A stretch of 5,138 nt of DNA from Aquificota bacterium (GTDB lineage: Bacteria > Aquificota > Aquificia > Aquificales > Aquificaceae): NCBI GenBank assembly GCA_024280065.1, contig JAJRQX010000122.1:1-5138 (forward strand), read 5' to 3'. Of the stretch, positions 1 to 4,767 are shown one piece after another; position 1 is the stretch's first letter, and each line of letters begins with the position of its first letter. A program made the translations under genes and the position numbers. Below the pieces are notes generated by a model. It was not told the origin of the DNA. It worked only from the letters and a program-made list of their open reading frames with translations, and searched no databases.

Positions 1-120
1 ACCCCCGGGGTCGGGACGGCCCTCGTTGGCATGAGCAGGGTTGAGCATCTTGAGGAGAACTTAGGTATAGAGGAGGTTGAACCTTTAACGGAGGAAGAAT
101 TTTTGTCGCTCTTCAAATAA
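1..120 (+). CDS. Aldo/keto reductase, C-terminal end (5' truncated by window edge)
   Basis: Frame 1 is open from the first base to a TAA at 118-120 and gives the last 39 residues of a protein. The segment GVGTALVGMSRVEHLEENLG followed by TEEEF matches the C-terminal end of aldo/keto reductases. There the motif (T/V)ALVGM.R.EH.EEN closes the TIM barrel near the NADP(H) site and is followed by an LTEEE helix. Family members reduce aldehydes or ketones with NAD(P)H in the cytoplasm; the substrate cannot be told from this fragment. The gene ends 89 bp before dnaA on the same strand, and I see no clear terminator hairpin with a T-run between them, so read-through into dnaA is possible. The family call rests on this short tail alone. 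Confidence 0.72.
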   Translation, partial: TPGVGTALVGMSRVEHLEENLGIEEVEPLTEEEFLSLFK

Positions 121-149
121 CTTCTAATCCCCCCCTATAAGTCTATGAT
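112..149 (+). promoter_or_regulatory. Candidate sigma-70-type promoter elements upstream of dnaA
   Basis: TATAAG at 136-141 matches five of six bases of the -10 consensus. It sits 18 bp after TTCAAA (112-117), a four-of-six match to TTGACA that overlaps the end of the upstream gene. A second -10-like hexamer, TATGAT, lies at 144-149. Initiation here would give a dnaA leader of roughly 55-65 nt. This is weak pattern evidence. Confidence 0.3.
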
Positions 150-171
150 AGCTTAATCTCTTTAGATCGCT

Positions 172-180
172 TGTGTATCT
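172..180 (-). promoter_or_regulatory. Possible DnaA box upstream of dnaA
   Basis: The plus strand reads TGTGTATCT, so the minus strand reads AGATACACA, a seven-of-nine match to the DnaA box TTATNCACA. Its place 30 bp before the dnaA start would suit the autoregulation by DnaA known in many bacteria. A single imperfect match has a real chance of being random, and the preferred box of this lineage is not established here. Confidence 0.2.
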
Positions 181-196
181 GGTCTGAGCTAAAGAA

Positions 197-202
197 TATA
201 TA
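197..202 (+). promoter_or_regulatory. Alternative -10-like element next to the dnaA start
   Basis: TATATA lies 7 bp before the dnaA ATG. If it acts as a -10 box, transcription would begin at or almost at the ATG, giving a leaderless message. That would fit the lack of a Shine-Dalgarno sequence before this start. There is no good -35 at 16-18 bp; TTGTGT at 171-176 is 20 bp away. It may simply be AT-rich spacer. Confidence 0.22.
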
Positions 203-209
203 ACCGACT

Positions 210-1415
210 ATGGGGGGAGCTACGATAAACACGTTTCTCAACTACATAAAGAAAAGAGACAGGGAGCTACTCAGAATACTGAGCCATCTGAAGATAAGCG
301 AGAAAGGAGGCAGGATATTCCTGACTGTTCCGGACCCTGCCAGGAGGGAAGAGGTTGAGAGGGAGCTGAAGCTGAGACTCGGGGAAGGTATTAGGGACAA
401 GGTTGTGGTAGTTTCTGAAGATCCGAACCGTCAGGAGGACACTATACCCTCAGGTGTGAACCCGAGGTTCACATTTGAGAACTTCGTGGTGGGTGAGGGG
501 AACAGGCTCGCCTACGAGGTGGCGAGGTCCGTGGCGGAGAACCCCGGGTCGGTTTACAACCCCTTCTTCCTATACGGTAAGGTCGGTTTGGGCAAGACAC
601 ACCTGCTTCAGGCCATTGGTAACTACTGTGCTAAGAGAGGTTACAGGGTAGCCTACAGACCGGCTGCAGAGTTTTCCGAAGAGATGGTTGACTCACTGAA
701 GAGCGGTAGGATCTCCGAGTTCAGGAGCAGATACAGGGACGTGGATGTCCTGCTTATAGACGACGTTCAGTTTCTGTCAGGGAAACTCAGAACCCAAGAG
801 GAGTTCTTTAACATATTCAACTACCTCTATATAAGGGAAAAACAGATAGTCCTTGCCTCGGACAGGCACCCGAGGGATCTGAAGGACATCTCGGACAGAT
901 TGATAAGCAGGTTTGAGGGTGGAGTTGTTGTTGAGATTACCCTTGACGAGATAACCAAGATAGAGATAGTTAAGAGGAAGTTGCAGGAGCTAAAAATCAG
1001 CGTCCAGGAAAACATAGTAAAGCTGATAGCGGAATCTACAGGTCCGAGTGTGAGGGAGATAGAGGGTGTTATAAGGAACATCAAGCTTAAAGGGACCGAT
1101 GCCTTAAGACCCAGGAGGAGGCTTTCGGACCTTGAAACGGTTCAGGAGGTAGTGGCCACCTACTTCGGCGTAGGAAGGGAGGAGATCCTGGGGAACGGAA
1201 GATCCGGGAGGGTAGCGAAGGCAAGGAGGTTCGCCATGTATCTCTGCAGGAAGATAACGGACGCATCGCTCATAGAGATAGCGAGGGCCTTCGGGAGAAA
1301 GGATCACACGACTGTCATACACAGCATAAGGAAGGTTGATGAGGAGAGAAGGAGGGACAGGAAGACGGATTACATACTCTCTTTCTTGGAGAGGCAGCTA
1401 AGGGGCAGGGTCTAA
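210..1415 (+). CDS. dnaA: Chromosomal replication initiator protein DnaA
   Basis: This 401-residue AAA+ ATPase binds DnaA boxes at oriC as an ATP-bound oligomer and opens the duplex for DnaB loading. The N-terminal domain (about 5-70) is short, contains no tryptophan, and is followed by almost no linker. The AAA+ core starts near NPRFTFENFVVG (84-95), with Walker A GKVGLGKT (123-130), initiator-specific helices at about 152-178, Walker B LLIDD (181-185), sensor 1 LASDRHP (215-221), a Box VII arginine-finger segment RLISRFEGG (230-238) and sensor 2 VREIEG with Arg282. Domain IV holds the helix-turn-helix and DnaA-box signature GRKDHTTVIHS (362-372). Length and motifs resemble the roughly 399-residue Aquifex aeolicus protein as I recall it. 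No motif is broken. The ATG lacks a Shine-Dalgarno sequence. dnaN, often the next gene, is absent; the stop overlaps that of the convergent aldolase/phosphatase gene. Confidence 0.97.
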   Translation: MGGATINTFLNYIKKRDRELLRILSHLKISEKGGRIFLTVPDPARREEVERELKLRLGEGIRDKVVVVSEDPNRQEDTIPSGVNPRFTFENFVVGEGNRLAYEVARSVAENPGSVYNPFFLYGKVGLGKTHLLQAIGNYCAKRGYRVAYRPAAEFSEEMVDSLKSGRISEFRSRYRDVDVLLIDDVQFLSGKLRTQEEFFNIFNYLYIREKQIVLASDRHPRDLKDISDRLISRFEGGVVVEITLDEITKIEIVKRKLQELKISVQENIVKLIAESTGPSVREIEGVIRNIKLKGTDALRPRRRLSDLETVQEVVATYFGVGREEILGNGRSGRVAKARRFAMYLCRKITDASLIEIARAFGRKDHTTVIHSIRKVDEERRRDRKTDYILSFLERQLRGRV

Positions 1416-2560
1416 TCCACATCCCCCTTCTCAGGGACCTTCTCCTCCTCCTCCACTCTTTGAGCTTCAGCGTCGTAGAATCTTCCCTCCAGCTTCTTAA
1501 GGACCTTGGGGAGTGTAGTGTATTCCATCTCGTCTGCGGGTAGTCTGTGAGGCTCAAAGATACCCTGACGTCTGAGTATATCCGCCATATCGTTGGCCAC
1601 CCGCCTCGCCTTGTCAAAGGCCGGGTCCCTGAAGAGGTCCGCTGGACCTATGAGCTTACCCTCCGCTATCTGGTAGCCCGCGGCTATGACTCTCGGAGGC
1701 CCGTCAAACCTTGAGGGTCTCGCATCCTCAAAGGATACTGGCATTAGGGGTCCGTTGTGGGACCCCCTCATCCACCCTTCAACTATCCAGGGTTTGGAGA
1801 AGGGTTCAAGGATCTCCCCTATTGCGGGGAAACCGCTCTGAGCCCTCACTATGAGAACCGGGTCGTCCTTCCCAACATACTTACCTGCCATCAGAGAAAG
1901 CCTCTGGGTGGAGGCGGCGGCCGCTATCTCCCCGTCAAAGTTCCTGTAAACGTTCTTCACCACATACTTGCCAACGGTCCCTATGAGGGCGAGTAGGTCG
2001 TAGGTCTCCGCAGGTGTGTTGAGTTTCACCGCTTTACCTGTATAGACGTCAAGGACCTCAAAGGTGAAACCTTCATGCATCTTCGGGTCTATGACGAGAC
2101 CTGCTGTGTTCATCGGGTCTGCGAACATCTCATAAAGGGGCAGGTTCCAGGCGCTCGGAGATGTCTTGTCCGCAAAGAACACCACAACAGGCTCGGAGGG
2201 TCTCTCCTCAAACTCCGCTTCCGCCACACCGGGACCCAACCCCTTGACGTTACCGCTGAAGGCGTCGCTCAGAAGATCCTGTCCCGCACCATAGAGCTTT
2301 AGCTTCTTCGCAACCTCCGTTCCCTTTTCAAAGGCGTTCCAGGCTATACCGTGAACCACCTCACTGTCAACACCGTGGTTGTGTGTCATGACTATTGCTA
2401 TGTCATCACCGCAGGTGAGTATGTCAAAGTCTATTAGGTTTCCCTTCTCACATTCCTTCTTCACGAACTCCCTTACCGTCTCAACCACTTCCGGGTGTGT
2501 GCTTGAATGTCCCACATAACCCCCTATGTCCGCCTTTATCACGCTCAGGGTTATCTTCAT
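1412..2560 (-). CDS. fbp: Bifunctional fructose-1,6-bisphosphate aldolase/phosphatase (archaeal type V FBPase)
   Basis: This 382-residue cytoplasmic enzyme condenses dihydroxyacetone phosphate with glyceraldehyde-3-phosphate and then dephosphorylates the product to fructose-6-phosphate, making gluconeogenesis one-way. It aligns by memory along its whole length with the Sulfolobus tokodaii enzyme. Landmarks are SVIKADIGGYVGH (6-18, Asp11 and His18), the metal-binding pair GDD (Asp52, Asp53), AGQDLLSDAFSGNVKGLGPG (92-111, Gln94), FADKTSP (Asp131), AGKYVGKDDP with Tyr228, the Schiff-base Lys231 and Asp232/Asp233, GWMRGSHNGPLMPV (262-275), RFDGPPR (284-290) and EMEYTTLP with Tyr347. These sit one residue before the known S. 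tokodaii positions (Tyr229, Lys232, Tyr348), so both activities and Mg2+ dependence are expected. The tail from about 364 is acidic and probably flexible. A strong ribosome binding site and a consensus-like promoter precede it. It suits a CO2-fixing thermophile that builds sugars from pyruvate. Confidence 0.96.
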   Translation of the reverse strand: MKITLSVIKADIGGYVGHSSTHPEVVETVREFVKKECEKGNLIDFDILTCGDDIAIVMTHNHGVDSEVVHGIAWNAFEKGTEVAKKLKLYGAGQDLLSDAFSGNVKGLGPGVAEAEFEERPSEPVVVFFADKTSPSAWNLPLYEMFADPMNTAGLVIDPKMHEGFTFEVLDVYTGKAVKLNTPAETYDLLALIGTVGKYVVKNVYRNFDGEIAAAASTQRLSLMAGKYVGKDDPVLIVRAQSGFPAIGEILEPFSKPWIVEGWMRGSHNGPLMPVSFEDARPSRFDGPPRVIAAGYQIAEGKLIGPADLFRDPAFDKARRVANDMADILRRQGIFEPHRLPADEMEYTTLPKVLKKLEGRFYDAEAQRVEEEEKVPEKGDVD

Positions 2561-2567
2561 GCTTTAA

Positions 2568-2576
2568 CCTCCTCCT
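2568..2576 (-). promoter_or_regulatory. Strong ribosome binding site for the aldolase/phosphatase gene
   Basis: On the minus strand, AGGAGGAGG precedes the ATG at 2560. It contains two overlapping AGGAGG cores, 7 and 10 nt from the start codon. This supports the chosen start and contrasts with the Shine-Dalgarno-free permease start 50 bp away. Confidence 0.85.
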
Positions 2577-2592
2577 TTCCTCCGCTTAAGTT

Positions 2593-2598
2593 TAGAAT
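2593..2598 (+). promoter_or_regulatory. Possible -10 element for the permease-DUF58 pair
   Basis: TAGAAT on the plus strand matches five of six bases of TATAAT. Initiation about 7 bp downstream would leave a leader of only about 5 nt before the ATG at 2610. No convincing -35 lies at the usual spacing, so support is modest. It overlaps the divergent aldolase/phosphatase promoter, so the two promoters would compete. Confidence 0.3.
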
Positions 2599-2599
2599 G

Positions 2600-2626
2600 A
2601 TTATAGCATATGGGCTGGGGTGTAAA
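2600..2626 (-). promoter_or_regulatory. Extended -10 promoter of the aldolase/phosphatase gene
   Basis: The minus strand has TGCTATAAT at 2608-2600, a perfect -10 hexamer (2605-2600) with the extended TGN element. TTTACA at 2626-2621 matches five of six bases of the -35 consensus with a 15-bp spacer, short but workable with an extended -10. The expected start is near 2593, giving a leader of about 33 nt that holds the ribosome binding site. The -35 and part of the TG element lie inside the first codons of the divergent permease gene. Confidence 0.6.
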
Positions 2627-3587
2627 GTTCTCCCTAACTCTAATAACCTCTCTGGTGATCCTGGCAGTCTTTGCGGACTTCTTTGCTCCTTATCCTTATG
2701 ACCTCCAGAACAGGAAGACCCCCTACCATCCTCCCACAAGGATACACATAATCAAGGACGGAAAGCTTACCTTCCCTTACATACACCCTTACGTCCTTAA
2801 GGACCCGTTGTTTAAGGTTTACGAGGAGGACAGAAGCGTCTCCTGCAGGCTCAGGTTTTTTGTGAGAACCGAATACGGACTGAGGTTCATAGGCGTTGAG
2901 GAACCATGCAGGCTTTACTTACTCGGCGGGGACAAGCTCGGCAGGGACGTCCTATCAAGGATAATCTACGGGGCAAGATACTCCCTCGGCGTTGCGGTCA
3001 TAGGGACGGTGGTCACCTTCTTCATAGGTGCAGTAGTTGGCGGTATCTCGGGTTACTTCGGGGGAAGGACGGACGCGGTCCTCATGAGGGTTGTTGAGGT
3101 ACTCATGTCCATACCCGCCTTCTACCTGCTCCTGTCCCTCAGGGCGGTCTTTCCCCTTGAGATGACTAGCGGTCAGATATTCCTTATGATAGTCCTGATC
3201 CTTTCCTTTATCGGCTGGGCGGGTCTTGCGAGGGTTGTAAGGGGTATGGTCCTGTCCATAAGGGAGAGGGAGTTTGTCCTGGCGGCCAGGACTTACGGTG
3301 CCGGAACCTTCAGGATACTGAGGAAGCACATACTTCCGAACACCTACTACTACCTTATAGTCTCCGCCACCCTCTCAATACCAGCGTACATACTCGGTGA
3401 GGCGGCCTTAAGTCTCCTCGGTCTCGGCATACAGGAGCCGGAGCCGAGCTGGGGAAACATGCTCTCCGAAGTCAGGAACATAAATGTACTTTCATCCTTC
3501 CCTTGGATGCTATCTCCTGGAGTGGCGATATTTATAACGATTCTTGCCTTCAACATATTGGGAGATAACCTTCTCAGGAAGAGATGA
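2610..3587 (+). CDS. ABC transporter inner-membrane permease, OppC/DppC family
   Basis: This 325-residue integral membrane subunit belongs to a binding-protein-dependent importer of the peptide/nickel class. The first membrane segment is at about 7-26. A large extracytoplasmic stretch (about 28-110) follows, ending in LGGDKLGRDVLSRIIYGARYSL, typical of OppC/DppC. Further hydrophobic segments lie near 126-150, 160-180, 188-212, 246-266 and 301-317. The EAA loop that contacts the ATPase runs 221-244 (EFVLAARTYGAGTFRILRKH then ILPN). The C-terminal end is [14 protein letters not shown], slightly shorter than the usual GDxLRDxLDPR ending. An in-frame TAG at 2604-2606 makes ATG 2610 the most upstream start; it has no Shine-Dalgarno sequence. 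The partner permease, ATPases and binding protein are absent here, so the substrate is unknown. The stop overlaps the DUF58 start as ATGA. Confidence 0.92.
   Translation: MGWGVKFSLTLITSLVILAVFADFFAPYPYDLQNRKTPYHPPTRIHIIKDGKLTFPYIHPYVLKDPLFKVYEEDRSVSCRLRFFVRTEYGLRFIGVEEPCRLYLLGGDKLGRDVLSRIIYGARYSLGVAVIGTVVTFFIGAVVGGISGYFGGRTDAVLMRVVEVLMSIPAFYLLLSLRAVFPLEMTSGQIFLMIVLILSFIGWAGLARVVRGMVLSIREREFVLAARTYGAGTFRILRKHILPNTYYYLIVSATLSIPAYILGEAALSLLGLGIQEPEPSWGNMLSEVRNINVLSSFPWMLSPGVAIFITILAFNILGDNLLRKR
3576..3587 (+). promoter_or_regulatory. Translational coupling junction (AGGA then ATGA)
   Basis: AGGA at 3576-3579 lies 4 nt before the DUF58 ATG. The ATG shares bases with the permease TGA in the sequence ATGA (3584-3587). 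Such junctions commonly let ribosomes that finish one gene restart on the next. Confidence 0.75.
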
Positions 3588-4441
3588 AGGTAAAGGTAAA
3601 GAGGTCGGGGAGCGTCTTTATAGGAGTTACCGTATTCCTCGGGGTCGCGGCGGCGAACACCGGCAACAACCTGCTCTATATCCTCGTTTCCTCCCTCCTC
3701 TCCCTGATGCTCGTCTCGGGTCTGACATCCCTCCTGAATCTCAAGGGGATACAGGTCCTCCTCGTTCCTCCTCCCAGAGTATTCGCGGGTAGGAGAACTC
3801 CCTTCAGGGTCCTTATCACCAAGAAGGGCAAGTTCCCCTCCTTCCTCATAAGGGTATCTTCGGATGTGGACTCCTGCCTCTTTACCCTTGTAGACGGAAA
3901 ATCCAGGGAGGGGAAGCTGGACCTGCTGTTTAAAAGGAGGGGAAGGGTGGGTTCTGTAAGACTTACGGTCAGCTCGGACTTCCCCTTAGGCATGTTCGTG
4001 AGGTCCTACACCCTGGAGGTTCCCATTGACCTGATAGTCTTTCCGAGGCCCGTCCCTTCGGAGATCAGACCTAAGGAACTGGGAAGGGACCTCAGGGAAG
4101 GGTCAAAATCTGCGGAAACGAAGGCGAAGGGATACGATGAGTTCAGGGACCTTAGGACATACTCCGGAGAACCCATGAAGTTGATCCACTGGAGGGTCTC
4201 CGCCAAGGTAGGGGAGCTGATGGTGAAGGACACGGTCTCGGAGGCCAGGGACCCGGTTATTCTCTCTCTGGACGATGTTGATGGGAGCCTTGAAGAGCGT
4301 ATATCCAGGCTTACCTATATGGTTATAAAGCTCATAAGGATAGGACACCCGGTAGGTCTGAAATTGGGGAGCAGAGAGGTCCCCCCTGATGTCGGAGAGG
4401 ACCACCTCGGCAGACTGTTAAAGGAGCTCGCTCTCTACTGA
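3584..4441 (+). CDS. DUF58 family membrane-anchored protein
   Basis: This 285-residue protein opens with a basic stretch (KVKVKR) and two adjacent hydrophobic segments at about 10-25 and 29-50, joined by [10 protein letters not shown], which is typical of DUF58 proteins. A beta-rich region follows, with [10 protein letters not shown] at 130-139. The defining motif is at 184-216: [20 protein letters not shown], then the conserved basic and small residues of [13 protein letters not shown]. The C-terminal part resembles the start of a von Willebrand A-like fold ([10 protein letters not shown]), but no full MIDAS motif is evident. Molecular function is unknown. Relatives usually sit beside MoxR AAA+ ATPases and transglutaminase-like proteins, and none is present here. 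The ATG overlaps the permease stop by 4 bp with AGGA 4 nt upstream, so translation is probably coupled. The last 7 bp overlap the convergent cold-shock gene. Confidence 0.88.
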   Translation: MKVKVKRSGSVFIGVTVFLGVAAANTGNNLLYILVSSLLSLMLVSGLTSLLNLKGIQVLLVPPPRVFAGRRTPFRVLITKKGKFPSFLIRVSSDVDSCLFTLVDGKSREGKLDLLFKRRGRVGSVRLTVSSDFPLGMFVRSYTLEVPIDLIVFPRPVPSEIRPKELGRDLREGSKSAETKAKGYDEFRDLRTYSGEPMKLIHWRVSAKVGELMVKDTVSEARDPVILSLDDVDGSLEERISRLTYMVIKLIRIGHPVGLKLGSREVPPDVGEDHLGRLLKELALY

Positions 4442-4650
4442 CCGTTCAGGATTATGACGTTCTTAGCCCTCGGGCCTTTGGGGTCCTCCTCTATCTCAAA
4501 CTGGACCCTCTGGCCCTGCTCCAGCGTCCTGAACCCCTCCTTCTGTATTGCGGTGAAGTGGACGAAGACGTCACCCTTGTTGTCGTCACGGGTTATGAAC
4601 CCGTAACCCTTCTCCTTGCTGAACCACTTGACCGTACCTGTGAACGTCAT
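4435..4650 (-). CDS. Cold-shock domain protein (CspA family)
   Basis: This 71-residue, single-domain OB-fold protein binds single-stranded RNA or DNA and acts as an RNA chaperone. From ATG 4650 it begins [22 protein letters not shown]1 is KGYGFI (14-19), RNP2 is VFVHF (28-32), and the end is [19 protein letters not shown] plus a few residues, the usual CspA arrangement and length. The frame could start at a TTG (4659) adding three residues, but AGGAGG (4666-4661) is only 1 nt from that TTG and 10 nt from the ATG, so ATG is preferred. It has its own promoter and a GC-rich leader of about 80 nt with an anti-Shine-Dalgarno segment, which suggests control at translation. In thermophiles such proteins often have general rather than cold-specific roles. 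Its stop overlaps the convergent DUF58 gene. Confidence 0.96.
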   Translation of the reverse strand: MTFTGTVKWFSKEKGYGFITRDDNKGDVFVHFTAIQKEGFRTLEQGQRVQFEIEEDPKGPRAKNVIILNGQ

Positions 4651-4660
4651 GGAACACAAA

Positions 4661-4666
4661 CCTCCT
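4661..4666 (-). promoter_or_regulatory. Ribosome binding site deciding the cold-shock gene start
   Basis: AGGAGG on the minus strand is 10 nt from ATG 4650 and 1 nt from the alternative TTG at 4659. The spacing rules out the TTG as the normal start. Confidence 0.8.
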
Positions 4667-4669
4667 GCA

Positions 4670-4695
4670 GAATTTCAGGCCCCGGGAACTTCAGG
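4670..4695 (-). repeat. Imperfect 10-bp direct repeat in the cold-shock leader
   Basis: CCTGAAGTTC (4695-4686) and CCTGAAATTC (4679-4670) match at nine of ten bases with a 16-bp period. They lie between the anti-Shine-Dalgarno segment and the ribosome binding site, and the first copy overlaps the anti-Shine-Dalgarno segment. Function is unknown. Confidence 0.6.
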
Positions 4696-4736
4696 AGGCG
4701 GTTTCCCTCCCTCTGAGGACCCAGAACCTAACCCAC

Positions 4737-4764
4737 AATATAGGCACGCGGTCTCAGTAGTCAA
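4737..4764 (-). promoter_or_regulatory. Sigma-70-type promoter of the cold-shock gene
   Basis: On the minus strand, TTGACT (4764-4759) and TATATT (4742-4737) each match five of six consensus bases, with a 16-bp spacer. The -35 begins 3 bp after the stop codon of the upstream hydrolase gene, so the cold-shock gene can be transcribed on its own. The expected start is near 4730. Confidence 0.65.
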
Positions 4765-4767
4765 GCC

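Larger units (their letters stand above)
4651..4730 (-). promoter_or_regulatory. Structured 5' leader of the cold-shock gene, possible RNA switch
   Basis: From the predicted start near 4730 to the ATG, the leader holds three mutually complementary parts on the minus strand: GGAGGG (4710-4705), CCTCCTG (4698-4692) and the ribosome binding site CAGGAGG (4667-4661). CCTCCTG is a perfect 7-nt complement of the ribosome binding site across a 24-nt loop. Its CCTCC can instead pair with the upstream GGAGG across a 7-nt loop. One fold would hide the ribosome binding site and the other would free it. Leaders of cspA-type genes are known to act as temperature-sensing RNA structures, but the switch here is inferred from base pairing only. 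Confidence 0.45.

Noticed and set aside
121..209. Replication origin next to dnaA
   Set aside because: The 89-bp gap holds at most one imperfect DnaA box and only a short AT-rich stretch; there is no box cluster or DNA-unwinding-type repeat.
1315..1323. TCATACACA inside dnaA, eight of nine bases of a DnaA box
   Set aside because: It encodes the conserved TVIHS signature of the protein, so the match is explained by coding constraint; no neighbouring boxes.
1400..1429. Hairpin at the convergent stops as an intrinsic terminator
   Set aside because: Only 6 bp of stem with an 18-nt loop and no T-run on either strand; noted only as part of the overlap finding.
1315..1617. Minus-strand open frame of 100 codons across the dnaA / aldolase-phosphatase junction
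   Set aside because: It overlaps the ends of two well-supported genes in another frame, has a low-complexity Arg/Ser-rich product and no ribosome binding site.
2955..3329. Minus-strand open frame of 124 codons opposite the permease
   Set aside because: Antisense to conserved permease sequence including the EAA loop; the composition looks like a reversed coding frame.
3676..3993. Minus-strand open frame of 105 codons opposite DUF58
   Set aside because: Antisense shadow of a clear DUF58 coding frame, with no recognisable motif.
4651..4659. TTG start three codons upstream for the cold-shock protein
   Set aside because: The Shine-Dalgarno sequence is only 1 nt away from the TTG, and family members normally begin at the MxxTGTVKWF methionine.
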